Of a stretch of 64,000 nt of DNA, positions 27,999 through 37,461 are shown piece after piece. Source of the stretch: Rhodohalobacter halophilus (GTDB lineage Bacteria; Bacteroidota; Rhodothermia; Balneolales; Balneolaceae); contig NZ_MDWE01000003.1 in NCBI RefSeq assembly GCF_001715195.1, positions 1 through 64,000 on the forward strand, in the 5' to 3' direction. Below the pieces are notes generated by a model, which was not told the DNA's origin, ran no database searches, and saw nothing but the letters and a program-made list of their open reading frames with translations. Numbering within the stretch: position 1 is the first letter of the stretch; every line of letters begins with the position of its first letter. A program made the position numbers and the translations under genes.

Positions 27999-29357
27999 TT
28001 AAACGACTGCAGCTTCGCCAAAAAATTCACCAATTGAACTTTTTCGGATCGGTTTGGCTATCAAAGTAGCAGAGGTAAAGTCGGTTATTTCAACCTCTAC
28101 ATAATCGCCTCGCTGATAATTTTCTTTATCAAACACTACCATTTTATTCGTATCGGTTCGGCCTGAAAGCTGTTCATCAGACTTTTTACTAGTACCTTCC
28201 ACAAGAATCAGGTGTCTTCGGCCAACTTCCAATTTGTTATTTTTTTCCTGTATAGCCCTCTGCTGGTCAATAATCTCAGACAATCTCCGCTTTTTCACAT
28301 CTTCAGGAACATTGTCTTCATATTTACGAGCAGCAAGTGTTCTCTCCCGCTCAGAATATGCAAACATATAGGCAAGATCATACTCAACAATCTTCATCAG
28401 TGACATGGTTGCCTCATGCTCCTCTTCTGTTTCGTCACAGAAGCCTGCAATAATATCGGTTGAAAGAGAAACTCCCGGAATAATTTCCCGCATCCGGTCA
28501 ATCAGCTTCAGGTATTGTTCGCGTGTGTATGGACGGCGCATTCTCTCCAGCATGGAATCACTTCCTGCCTGGGCCGGTATGTGGATATAGTTACACAAAT
28601 TGGGGCGCTCGGCAATAAGGTGCAGAAGCGGCTCCGGAAAATCCTTGGGATGCGGAGAGGAAAAACGGAATCGAATTTCAGGGTTTGCGGCGCTAAGTTC
28701 ATCCATCAAACGTGTAAAATCGATATCCTCATACTGGTAGGAGTTTACATTCTGACCAAGTACGGTAATTTCTTTGTACCCCTGATCATTTAACTGGCGA
28801 ACCTCTTCCATGATACTGCTCAGCGGCCGGCTTCGTTCTCGTCCCCGGGTGAACGGAACCACGCAAAATGCACACATATTGTCGCAACCGCGCATGATGG
28901 ATACAAATGCAGTAACCCCATTTCCACTTGTACGAACCGGTGTGATGTCTGCATAGGTCTCTTCAAGAGAGAGTAATACATTTACGGCTTTCCTTCCGTC
29001 ATCAACCTGTTTTAGCAAATTTGGGATGTCGCGGTAGGCGTCAGGGCCTACTACAATATCAACCAACTGCTCTTTTTCGATGATATTCTCTTTGATTCGT
29101 TCGGCCATACATCCGAGTACGCCAACAGTAACTCCTTCCTTCTCTTTCTTCAGCGAGCGGAACTCCTTGAGGCGGTTCCATACCCGGGTTTCGGCATTTT
29201 CGCGGATCGAACAGGTATTCACAAATATCACGTCGGCCTCTTCTGCCGATTGAACGGGGCTCATTCCTTCATTCATCAGAATGGAGTTTACGACCTCGGA
29301 ATCGGCCATGTTCATCTGGCATCCGTATGTTTCGATATAAAAACGTTTGTCACTCAT
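27999..29357 (-). CDS. miaB: tRNA-2-methylthio-N6-dimethylallyladenosine synthase
   Basis: This radical SAM methylthiotransferase acts on i6A37 of tRNA. The start at 29357 gives MSDKRFYIETYGCQMN. The 19 codons upstream are not part of the family. Domains are UPF0004 (cysteines in YGCQMN, NTCSIRENAE and LGCMAER), the radical SAM core with CDNMCAFC (C-x3-C-x2-C, about residue 150) and a C-terminal TRAM domain (about 375-440). The length of 452 aa is typical. Confidence 0.96.
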   Translation of the reverse strand: MSDKRFYIETYGCQMNMADSEVVNSILMNEGMSPVQSAEEADVIFVNTCSIRENAETRVWNRLKEFRSLKKEKEGVTVGVLGCMAERIKENIIEKEQLVDIVVGPDAYRDIPNLLKQVDDGRKAVNVLLSLEETYADITPVRTSGNGVTAFVSIMRGCDNMCAFCVVPFTRGRERSRPLSSIMEEVRQLNDQGYKEITVLGQNVNSYQYEDIDFTRLMDELSAANPEIRFRFSSPHPKDFPEPLLHLIAERPNLCNYIHIPAQAGSDSMLERMRRPYTREQYLKLIDRMREIIPGVSLSTDIIAGFCDETEEEHEATMSLMKIVEYDLAYMFAYSERERTLAARKYEDNVPEDVKKRRLSEIIDQQRAIQEKNNKLEVGRRHLILVEGTSKKSDEQLSGRTDTNKMVVFDKENYQRGDYVEVEITDFTSATLIAKPIRKSSIGEFFGEAAVV

Positions 29358-29490
29358 AACAGCGAATTTGAAAAGAAAAGTAGAGTTAAATATTGCGGAC
29401 AGGGTTGACCGCAAATGAGCTTGAAAAGATACAAATTTAAATATTGGATGTCATTACCCTTTCTTTTTCAAATACAAAAGTTAGGAGGAG

Positions 29491-30852
29491 CTACTCAACT
29501 TCTCCTGAAGGGGATATGAGTAGTTTGAAGATGTCTCGACCTGATTTTTGAGGTCCGCTGAAATTGCCGTTGTTTGAGAGAGTCCAGCCGGTAAATGCTA
29601 TATTCCCATTTGACGCACCGACGACCGACTCACCGATTTCATCCTGATCTCCGCCATAGCTTCTCAGAAAATTTTCAGATCCATTCAGCGCTGTGCTCGC
29701 CATTATGATATCCCGGTTTCCAAGATTTAACCCCTGAAAATCTCCATCATCCGAACCGGATCGGCCCACGGCAAAAAGGTTTCCTGAATTGGATTCAGTA
29801 ATGTCATTCAATTCATCCAAATTACTCCCGCCATAAATATTGAGCCACTCTACACTTCCAAATGTGTTTGTTTTGAGGATAAATGCATCAGTTTGCCCGT
29901 TTCCGGCTCCCTGGAAAAAGTTATCGTCAGATGTTGTGTAGCCCGCAATAGCAAAGCCGTTGTCTGATGTGGTTGTAATCGAACTAAACGTGTCTGCCCC
30001 TGAACCGCTATACGAGTAGAGCGCGCTGAATGCTCCATTAGGTTCAAGTTTCCAAAGAAATCCACCGCGTTCACCGGGATTCCGTCCGCTGAAGTCGCTA
30101 TCAGAAGAGGTGAAGGAACCTGCCACGGTGATTTGGCTGTTAGAATCGATGACTAAATCAAAAGCTTCATCATTATCGGACCCACCGAGAATTTGAGTCC
30201 AAAGGGGCTGTCCGTTGAAATCGGTTCGCAAAACAAATGCATCTAATGAGCTATTGGACCGGGAAGAGAAATTACCGTTAATGGATCGGGTTGAGCCCGC
30301 TATCAGATAACCGCCACCGGGATTTTCTGTGACGGTATATCCGTAATCTTCATCATTGCCCCCATAGGTTAGAGCATTGATGAAACTGCCGTTTGCCGAA
30401 ATTTTCAGAAGGAAAATATCATTTTCACCACGGTTCAAATTTTGAAATTGTCCGTCGTCGGACCGACTGTAACCGGTGATGACATAATTACCCTGTGAAT
30501 CCTCAATGACGTCCATGGCCCACTCGCTGTTGGACCCGCCGTAGGTGTTTACCCACTGCTGGTTTCCATTGGAGCTAAGCTTGAGTGCAAATACATCTCG
30601 GTTTCCGCGTGCAAGACCTGAGAAGAGACCGTCAGATGATGTGGTTGTTCCGATAATCAGATAGCCGCCATCGCTTGTCTGGATAATAGTTTTTCCTAAA
30701 TCATCATTAGAACCACCGTAGGAGAATTCAGCATCCGGATCGTCAGTATCAGATGGAGGCTGTGTGATGGATTCTGCATCGCAAGAGAGAAGCAGAAGGA
30801 TGGGGAACGCCATCATCAAGAACATTCGAAGAGTTGAAATGGAATGCTTCAT
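29491..30852 (-). CDS. Lipoprotein with delta-60/beta-propeller-like repeats
   Basis: A signal peptide with lipobox LLLSC is at residues about 20-24. The rest is about seven tandem repeats of 55-60 residues. Each carries a GGSN(D)D turn, a TSDGGYLI/IAG strand and a DVFALK/DIFLLK strand followed by G-x-x-x-W-x-x-x-YGG. The layout suggests a beta-propeller on the cell surface or in the periplasm. No enzymatic motif is seen. It is followed by the FKBP lipoprotein upstream on the same strand, 45 bp away. Confidence 0.8.
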   Translation of the reverse strand: MKHSISTLRMFLMMAFPILLLLSCDAESITQPPSDTDDPDAEFSYGGSNDDLGKTIIQTSDGGYLIIGTTTSSDGLFSGLARGNRDVFALKLSSNGNQQWVNTYGGSNSEWAMDVIEDSQGNYVITGYSRSDDGQFQNLNRGENDIFLLKISANGSFINALTYGGNDEDYGYTVTENPGGGYLIAGSTRSINGNFSSRSNSSLDAFVLRTDFNGQPLWTQILGGSDNDEAFDLVIDSNSQITVAGSFTSSDSDFSGRNPGERGGFLWKLEPNGAFSALYSYSGSGADTFSSITTTSDNGFAIAGYTTSDDNFFQGAGNGQTDAFILKTNTFGSVEWLNIYGGSNLDELNDITESNSGNLFAVGRSGSDDGDFQGLNLGNRDIIMASTALNGSENFLRSYGGDQDEIGESVVGASNGNIAFTGWTLSNNGNFSGPQKSGRDIFKLLISPSGEVE

Positions 30853-30897
30853 GGGGATGGTGTTTTGAATTTAAGATTAACTGAACAACACTTTGAA

Positions 30898-31733
30898 CTA
30901 CACTCCGGCCATTAAAAGTTCCACTTCAAACACAAGAACGGCACCTTCGGGAATAGATTGAGGCGGGTTTTCTCCATACCCGATATCAGCCGGAACAAAA
31001 AATTCATAAACCGCTCCCTCTTCCATAAGTTGAATTCCTTCAGAAAAACCGGGAATTACTCCTTGCAGGTTAAATTGAGCGCCGCCATCGGGGGACTCAT
31101 CAAATACATGGCCATTTGTGAAAGTTCCGGTATAGTTGACTCGTACAGCGCTGTTCTCATTAGGGCTGGGGCCGCTTCCCTGTTCTATAACTCTGTATTG
31201 CAGGCCGCTTTCTGTTACCTGAATATCCTCGAGTTCTGCATTTTCGGCAAGAAATTCGTCAGGCTGTTGTAGAAACGAATTGAGGGTAATATCAAAAATA
31301 AGAACGGAACCCGGACGAATGGAGGTTCCCATTGGGGGTTCATCTCCATAACCGAGTTCAGGCGGCATCACAAGTTCATAAGTAGACCCAACCTCCATAA
31401 GCTGAACACCTTCGTAAATTCCGGTTAGAATATCGCTGGTAAGTGCAAAGTAGTCGGGTCTTGTAGTCCGGACAAATACATCATCGTTTATAAGACGTCC
31501 TTCATATTCAACAAATACAACGGCACCATCATAAGGGCGATCTCCATCGGCCGCTTCCAGCACCCGATATTGTAGTCCGCTTTGTGTAACGGTGACGCCC
31601 TCTTTTTGAGCATTTTCTTCAAGGAAGTCTGTTTCGTCAACAGGCTCTCCATAAGGATTGCCGGGATCGCTTAGACAACCGGTAAGGGTGGTTGCGAAAA
31701 AAACAAGGGGAGTAGTAACTTATGAGAGAACAT
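30898..31733 (-). pseudogene. FKBP-type peptidyl-prolyl isomerase lipoprotein, frameshifted in the signal peptide
   Basis: The uninterrupted frame (GTG at 31563 to 30898) carries most of one FKBP domain and a complete second one (FDESPDGGAQFNLQGVIPGFSEGIQLM, YGENPPQSIPEGAVLVFEVEL). Upstream, the same frame continues through QSGLQYR, DFLEENAQKEGV and a lipobox LTGC (Cys codon at 31675-31677), then meets TAA at 31720-31722 with no start codon. In the frame one base off, an ATG at 31733 opens a perfect signal start (MFSHKLLLPL). One extra T in the T7 run at 31697-31703 would join them into a lipoprotein of about 278 residues. It may be a real frameshift, slippage switching or a sequencing error. 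Confidence 0.75.
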
Positions 31734-31773
31734 AGAATTATTGAATAGTTAGTAGTATCGATATGTTGAGAAA

Positions 31774-32253
31774 TCAAAGTTGAGCGATTTCCGGAAGTTT
31801 GTGAATGTAACGTTCAATCCGGACCACATCAGATGATATGGAATGTTCGATCATGCTGCCAAGCGCATCATTGTAAAAACTTACATCCGTAAAAGAATTC
31901 CAGAATGATCGCTGACGGTCGATAAGTGGAATGATACCCTGAATCAGGTTTGGCTCAAAAAATAGAATTTTCCGATGAAGTTCTTCCAGTATGTCATTGA
32001 TCTCGTTTGCAATTGTAACGACAAAAGGAGAACGATGTTTCGCAGGATCTTCTAAAAGGTTGATCAGGCCAAAGAGATCCATTCTGAGCTTACTGCAAAG
32101 CTCGAGCAGCTCAGATCTGTGGATAATCTCGGGTGAATCACCGCGATTTCTGTAGTAACGATGATTTCGTATAAATTTCCGGCTTGATGTGAGGGCTGCA
32201 GATGCCGCAGCCGCTGCAAACTCCAGATACTCTTCAGGCTCTAATTTGGCCAT
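31774..32253 (-). CDS. Hypothetical helical protein downstream of pyrE
   Basis: This 159-residue, all-helical protein is rich in Arg and Ser at the N-terminus (SAALTSSRKFIRNHRYYRNRG). It has no signal peptide or membrane segment. Its start overlaps the end of pyrE by 13 bp, so the two are translated from one message. No family is recognised, and a link to pyrimidine synthesis is only suggested by position. Confidence 0.6.
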   Translation of the reverse strand: MAKLEPEEYLEFAAAAASAALTSSRKFIRNHRYYRNRGDSPEIIHRSELLELCSKLRMDLFGLINLLEDPAKHRSPFVVTIANEINDILEELHRKILFFEPNLIQGIIPLIDRQRSFWNSFTDVSFYNDALGSMIEHSISSDVVRIERYIHKLPEIAQL

Positions 32254-32909
32254 TCTGAGGGGTTTTCTCTCCAGGCATTCAGCATCTTCAAATCACTCTC
32301 TTTGATGTAATTTTCCTCAAGGGCTACATCAATCAGTGTGGAGTAATCTGTGAGACAATAAACCGGAATATTCAACTTTTCGAAATGATCTACAGCAGCC
32401 TGAAAGCCGTATGTAAAGATACTTACCACACCGCGAACATCGGCGCCGATAAACTGCAGTGCTTCGATCACTGAAACAGCCGAGCCGCCCGTTGAAATCA
32501 GATCTTCAATGACGATGGTAGATTGACCTTTATCCACGCCTCCTTCAATCTGGTTGCCGAGCCCGTAAGCTTTGGCTTTTGCCCGGACGTAAGCCAGAGG
32601 TTTGTCAAGGTTTTCAGCAACCCATGCTGCGTGTGGAATACCCGCGGTTGCAGTTCCTGTAATAACTTCAACATCGGGAAACTCCCGGTTGATGACGTCG
32701 ATCAGGGCTTTAGAAATTTTCTTTCTGATTTTTGGATACCGTAGAGTCAGCCTGTTATCACAGTAGATGGGGGAATTCCATCCGGATGACCAGGTGAAGG
32801 GATCGTTGGGACGCAGGATCACCGCGTCAATTTCAAGAAGATGTTTAGCCAGCTCTCTGGCAAACTCTTTGTCTATAATTCTGTTTACTGATAGCGTATT
32901 TTCTGTCAT
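32241..32909 (-). CDS. pyrE: Orotate phosphoribosyltransferase
   Basis: It makes OMP from orotate and PRPP. The PRPP-binding motif TIVIEDLISTGGSAVSV is near residue 135, and FTWSSGWNSPIYCDNRL is the family N-terminal motif. I prefer the ATG at 32909 (MTENTLSVNR), giving 222 aa. An ATG 14 codons upstream at 32951 is also open. Confidence 0.93.
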   Translation of the reverse strand: MTENTLSVNRIIDKEFARELAKHLLEIDAVILRPNDPFTWSSGWNSPIYCDNRLTLRYPKIRKKISKALIDVINREFPDVEVITGTATAGIPHAAWVAENLDKPLAYVRAKAKAYGLGNQIEGGVDKGQSTIVIEDLISTGGSAVSVIEALQFIGADVRGVVSIFTYGFQAAVDHFEKLNIPVYCLTDYSTLIDVALEENYIKESDLKMLNAWRENPSEWPN

Positions 32910-33023
32910 GTTATCGTCTAATCTTAACTCTTGTACATTTTTGTTATGCACACTGCAGCTTGCAAATAATCAATTTACAAAACGTGTATTAACTGTCTGT
33001 TATTGAAATAATTAATAGAAAAA

Positions 33024-33503
33024 TTAAATAAGATGTGCTTTAAACACCATTTTGAGCAGTTCCAGGCAAATTAATGCATAGAGACCCGCTGCCAAATCAT
33101 CCAACAATATACCAAATTTTCCCGGTAATTGCTCCAAACGCTTAATGCCTAACGGTTTTGTGATATCAAACAGCCGAAATAGAAGAAAACCGATCAATAA
33201 AATGAAGATATCAGAGGCCGGATGCAGTGTAAATCCGGTCATTAAAAATACCACTGACTGACCGGCGGCTTCATCTATGACAAACTCGCCGGGATCATCC
33301 CCAAACTTTTCAACACATGTATCAGTAGCCCAGAGTGAGGCGATGGAGGAGAGGATCAAAAAACCTGTAACTCCGTATGCCGGATGAACCCAATATGCGA
33401 GGGAGATAAATGGCAGTGCAGCGAGACTTCCCCATGTGCCGGGTGCTTTGGGAAGTAGGCCCGATCCAATAAAAGTTCCGACTGTAAGTTTAAGAAGTTG
33501 CAT
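33024..33503 (-). CDS. pgpA: Phosphatidylglycerophosphatase A
   Basis: This 159-residue membrane enzyme dephosphorylates phosphatidylglycerol phosphate. The N-terminal GSGLLPKAPGTWGSLAALP and later FVIDEAAGQSV and LLDDLAAGLYA are PgpA motifs. It overlaps pgsA by 14 bp, so the product of PgsA is processed by the next gene product. Confidence 0.93.
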   Translation of the reverse strand: MQLLKLTVGTFIGSGLLPKAPGTWGSLAALPFISLAYWVHPAYGVTGFLILSSIASLWATDTCVEKFGDDPGEFVIDEAAGQSVVFLMTGFTLHPASDIFILLIGFLLFRLFDITKPLGIKRLEQLPGKFGILLDDLAAGLYALICLELLKMVFKAHLI

Positions 33504-34089
33504 TTCGCTCGGAATTGAAGAGTATGGAACGGTTCACAAACAGATACTCTATGCCGGAATACGCAGTGACGAAAGCAACGACAATCATCCCCCAATAGAA
33601 GATATCCAGACTGAAAACGTTGAGAACAAAATTCCCGACGGCACCTTTAAAAAGCATCAAAAAGCCAAAAAGCAGCGCCACGTAGAGATAGGTCATCTGC
33701 AGAGCGGTTTTTGCTTTGGCAGTTTTTCGTGTTTGAAGGGTGATGTTTCTGCGCTTTGTGTAGATCCTCAACCCGGTAATTCCAAGATCCCTGAAAACGA
33801 TGATTCCGATTGCCCACCAGGGAAACTGAGTGGGATCCAGGAACGGAAGACAGACAAACCCCGCAAATGTCAGAAATTTATCTGCCAGCGGATCCATAAA
33901 AATTCCGTATTCGCTCTCTACATCATACCGGCGGGCATAATATCCATCGAGTGCATCCGTAATGGCAGCTATGGCAAACACAACCAGACTGATGCCTCTG
34001 AGCAGTAGATCTTCCTGAATAAATAGAAACAAAAAAATGGGCGCCATGCCCATTCTCAATGTGCTGAGTATGTTGGGTAATTTTTCCAC
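33490..34089 (-). CDS. pgsA: CDP-diacylglycerol-glycerol-3-phosphate 3-phosphatidyltransferase
   Basis: This 199-residue membrane protein catalyses the committed step of phosphatidylglycerol synthesis. The CDP-alcohol phosphotransferase signature D-x2-DG-x2-AR-x8-G-x3-D-x3-D is complete in DALDGYYARRYDVESEYG followed by IFMDPLADK. Four to five membrane helices are seen. It is first in the pgsA-pgpA pair. Confidence 0.94.
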   Translation of the reverse strand: MEKLPNILSTLRMGMAPIFLFLFIQEDLLLRGISLVVFAIAAITDALDGYYARRYDVESEYGIFMDPLADKFLTFAGFVCLPFLDPTQFPWWAIGIIVFRDLGITGLRIYTKRRNITLQTRKTAKAKTALQMTYLYVALLFGFLMLFKGAVGNFVLNVFSLDIFYWGMIVVAFVTAYSGIEYLFVNRSILFNSERNATS

Positions 34090-34199
34090 ACCAAAAGGTA
34101 AAGCTCTATTTGAACAAATGATATATTATTTCCCGACAGACGGGGCAAAGAGAATACAAAATTTCATTGATCTCTTGCAAAATCCTATTTTCCAACCCT

Positions 34200-35486
34200 A
34201 TGAGAAAGGCGCACATAATATCTATCGGTAATGAGCTGCTGATTGGCGACACAGTAAACACCAATGCATCCTGGCTGGGCGGACTCCTGACCGAGCAGGG
34301 CTTTGAGGTGGAGCTGATCTCTACAATTCCTGATGATTATCAAATCATCTATGAAAAAGTTAAGGCCTCACTATCAGGTGCTTCGGTCACAATTGTGACC
34401 GGTGGGCTGGGGCCAACCCACGACGACATCACCAAGAAGGTAATAGCTGACCTGTTTGATGTGGATTTGATCGAGAACAGTGAGGTACTGGATTATATAA
34501 AATCGATCTTTCAAAGACGAGGCTTTCAATTCAGCCCCTCAAATGCCGCTCAGGCTCAGGTGCCATCAAATTGTGACGTGTTGTTCAACAATAAGGGAAC
34601 AGCTCCCGGTATGTGGTTTAACGAAGGTGGCCGGGTGTTGATCGTTTTACCCGGTGTGCCGGCAGAGATGAAATTTTTGATGGAGCAACGCGCAATCCCA
34701 AAAATTCATCGGCAGTTTCCTGATCGGGAAGTCTGGGCCACCCGCTACTTTAAAACTGCAGGTGTACCGGAGAGCACACTGAGTGAGCAAATTGGTGACC
34801 TTGATGAATTTGTTAATAATGGAGTTGGTATTGCATATTTACCAAATGTGGGCGGAGTAACCATCCGAATCAGTTCAAATGGAGTGACTTCAAAAGAGGC
34901 TGAGGCTAAGCTGCTAAAGGTGAAAAATTATCTCTATGAAAAGGCCGGTGATGTTATTTTTGGTGAAGGGAAATATTTGTCGATCGAAGAGGTTACCGGT
35001 ACCATTTTGAAGGAGAATGGGAAGACCATTGCGACTGCAGAAAGTTGTACCGGAGGGCTGCTTTCCAGCCGAATTACCGATATTCCGGGAAGCAGTAATT
35101 ATATGATTGGCGGTGTTGTATCCTATTCAAATAGAATTAAAGTGGAAGAACTGGGTGTTAGTGAGGCAGATCTGGCCGAACATGGAGCCGTGAGTGAACC
35201 TGTTGCGCTTCAAATGGCAAAAGGTGTGGCTGAGAAGATGGGAGCAGATATCGGAGTTTCTGCTACGGGGATTGCCGGCCCGGATGGCGGAACCCCTGAA
35301 AAGCCGGTCGGAACCGTTTGGCTGGGTTTTTGGATTGAAGGGGATCACTTTGCACTGAAGGCTGTGCTCAGTAACGATCGGATGCAGAATAAAGAGCGGA
35401 CGGTGATGATTATACTTGAAACGGTTCGTCGCAGGTTGCTTGGCCTTAACGACTATCCTTATCACCTAAAACCCCACCGGTCTTGA
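34200..35486 (+). CDS. cinA: CinA-like competence/damage-inducible protein
   Basis: I start this at 34200 (MRKAHIISIGNELLIGDTVNT), as the 11 codons upstream are not family-like. The N-terminal molybdopterin-binding-like domain (VTGGLGPTHDDIT) is followed by a C-terminal PncC-type nicotinamide-mononucleotide amidase domain (TAESCTGGLLSSRITDIPGSS, ATGIAGPDGGTPEKPVGTVW). The 428-aa, two-domain form recycles pyridine nucleotides in characterised relatives. Its stop overlaps the next start by 4 bp. Confidence 0.94.
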   Translation: MRKAHIISIGNELLIGDTVNTNASWLGGLLTEQGFEVELISTIPDDYQIIYEKVKASLSGASVTIVTGGLGPTHDDITKKVIADLFDVDLIENSEVLDYIKSIFQRRGFQFSPSNAAQAQVPSNCDVLFNNKGTAPGMWFNEGGRVLIVLPGVPAEMKFLMEQRAIPKIHRQFPDREVWATRYFKTAGVPESTLSEQIGDLDEFVNNGVGIAYLPNVGGVTIRISSNGVTSKEAEAKLLKVKNYLYEKAGDVIFGEGKYLSIEEVTGTILKENGKTIATAESCTGGLLSSRITDIPGSSNYMIGGVVSYSNRIKVEELGVSEADLAEHGAVSEPVALQMAKGVAEKMGADIGVSATGIAGPDGGTPEKPVGTVWLGFWIEGDHFALKAVLSNDRMQNKERTVMIILETVRRRLLGLNDYPYHLKPHRS

Positions 35487-37450
35487 TCTATCTTCTGACC
35501 ATATGGACGGCTCTCACCTTTTCGGTTCAGGATACGATTCCGCCTGTTCAGCAAGACTCACTGCGTGAGGCTGCAATAAATGATACGATTCCGGCAGCCG
35601 AAGCAGATACCACATCATTCGAGGAGCCGGAACCGGAAGTTGAAACTCCGGATACCGTTTATGTGTGGACATATCAGCAGAGCCCGGGCCTGGATATTGC
35701 AGAAACCGACAGTACGCTTCGTTGGGTGAATCAGGTAAATTTTTTCGATCGTTTTTATGGCGAAAGGGGAGCCATTACCTACCGTTTGGGTACATCCGGT
35801 CGTTTGGATGGTGTTGAGTTGCACTCCTACGAAACGCGACACATGAATGTGGAGATGGAAGGGGTGAGTCTGAATGATCCATTGACCGGTGCCGTGAACT
35901 GGAATCGCATACCCATCAGAAAGATTAAGTATTATGAAGAAGCCGACTACGGTGCAACGTACCGCAGCAGAATCCGGCTTCAGGATCACTACCTAACCCA
36001 GCCTCGCACCTATCTCAATTTTGATGAAAGTAAGTATGATTACCGGAATCTCGATTTTGTATTCACTCAGAACTTCAGGGCAGATACAAACCTTGAATTC
36101 TCCTTCTGGGATCGTCGTGACGGAGGCGGCTACAATCGATCGGGAGTTGAGGGCAGGCAGGCATCGGCCAAGGTGTACCATCAGCTGAATGATCAGTGGA
36201 TGGCTAAACTGCTCTATTTGAATAATGCACTCGATCGGCAGGAGTCTTTCGGGTATAATGTAGATAACCCTCTGCTCTTTCCATTCAATATTTTTACAGC
36301 CACTCCGCGCGAAAACAGTGCATCTTCCAATCAAACCTCAAGTGACATTTTCCTGAAGGCCCAATATCGGCCCAATGTGGATCGCGATGTCCGAACTGAA
36401 TTGGGGCTGCACTATCAAACCGACAACTGGTCGCTTGAATATTCAGCCGATTCCCTTGCAACATCATTCAGCAGGGCAGAGTTATTTGCAAAACAGAACT
36501 TCAGAATGGGTCGTACAGCACTCACGGTTCAAGGAAGCGGGACCTGGCTTCGTGAATCGGAGGAGGAAAACCTGACCGAGAACAGTTGGTTTGGAGGGGC
36601 AGGGGTTGCCGAGATCGAAAGCAGAATCATACCGTGGGTCAAGTTACAGGGGTATGCTTTAGCTGAAGGCTGGAGTGACGGACGTTTTAGCAGTGAAATC
36701 TCCGGGAAGGTGACTCTGTTTCCGGACAACCGGATTACATTAGCAGGATTTGGCGGAGTGTTGGATCGAGCTCCTGATATTCAGTCGGTCTATTGGCAGT
36801 CGAACCTCTATTCCGGGAACCCGGATCTGCTAAACGAACAGGAGATGACCGCTGGAGCTTCACTGGAGGTAAAACTTACCGATTGGCTGCTGACCGGTGT
36901 GCGAGGAGATATCCGGTTTAATGAGAATTCAATTTTTCTGGGTAATTCCGATCAGTTTGTGAATATCGACTCCTACACTCACTTGAGCGCGACAGGCTGG
37001 ATCGGCTTAGATAGCAGAATATTTGAGGGGGAGATATCGGCCCTCTATAAAAGTTCTGAGTCAGACTCTCAGAATGAAATCAACCTTGCGATGGCGGAGT
37101 CGGGCGAACGTGTTTGGTTAAAGGGAAAACTCTACTGGAAAAACTACCTATTCGACAGGGCAACATACGTAAAAGCCGGGGTGTCAGGTGTTTTTTCACC
37201 GAACCCGTTTCGAACGGCAGAGTATATAGCACCCTTGAATCGCTGGCAGCATGGAACAAATTCAACGGTTAATCCATCATATCACAGAATGGACGTTGAT
37301 GTGTCGGCTCGCATCCGCTGGTTTATGCTTTTGCTAAAGTGGGAAAATGTACTTGACGGTGTGAATCAGCTGGGCTACTTTGAGTCGGTGGGCTACCCCA
37401 TGCCAGAACGGCGTTTTCGTCTCGGTTTAAGAATACTATTTACAAATTAG
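35483..37450 (+). CDS. TonB-dependent receptor-like outer-membrane barrel
   Basis: This 655-residue protein starts at a TTG that overlaps the cinA stop (TTGA), which suggests translational coupling. No in-frame ATG gives a signal peptide. The first residues (MIYLLTIWTALTFSVQ) form a short signal. A proline/acidic stretch follows, then a plug-like segment (YRLGTSGRLDGVELHSYETRHMN...SLNDP). The remainder is long amphipathic strands ending in LRILFTN. It is an outer-membrane protein; the ligand is unknown. Some relatives are called putative porins. Confidence 0.7.
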   Translation: MIYLLTIWTALTFSVQDTIPPVQQDSLREAAINDTIPAAEADTTSFEEPEPEVETPDTVYVWTYQQSPGLDIAETDSTLRWVNQVNFFDRFYGERGAITYRLGTSGRLDGVELHSYETRHMNVEMEGVSLNDPLTGAVNWNRIPIRKIKYYEEADYGATYRSRIRLQDHYLTQPRTYLNFDESKYDYRNLDFVFTQNFRADTNLEFSFWDRRDGGGYNRSGVEGRQASAKVYHQLNDQWMAKLLYLNNALDRQESFGYNVDNPLLFPFNIFTATPRENSASSNQTSSDIFLKAQYRPNVDRDVRTELGLHYQTDNWSLEYSADSLATSFSRAELFAKQNFRMGRTALTVQGSGTWLRESEEENLTENSWFGGAGVAEIESRIIPWVKLQGYALAEGWSDGRFSSEISGKVTLFPDNRITLAGFGGVLDRAPDIQSVYWQSNLYSGNPDLLNEQEMTAGASLEVKLTDWLLTGVRGDIRFNENSIFLGNSDQFVNIDSYTHLSATGWIGLDSRIFEGEISALYKSSESDSQNEINLAMAESGERVWLKGKLYWKNYLFDRATYVKAGVSGVFSPNPFRTAEYIAPLNRWQHGTNSTVNPSYHRMDVDVSARIRWFMLLLKWENVLDGVNQLGYFESVGYPMPERRFRLGLRILFTN

Positions 37451-37461
37451 ATGGCTGCACA

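Noticed and set aside
33436-34008. 190-aa plus-strand ORF across pgpA and pgsA
   Set aside because: Both genes on the other strand have clear motifs, and this frame is only their shadow.
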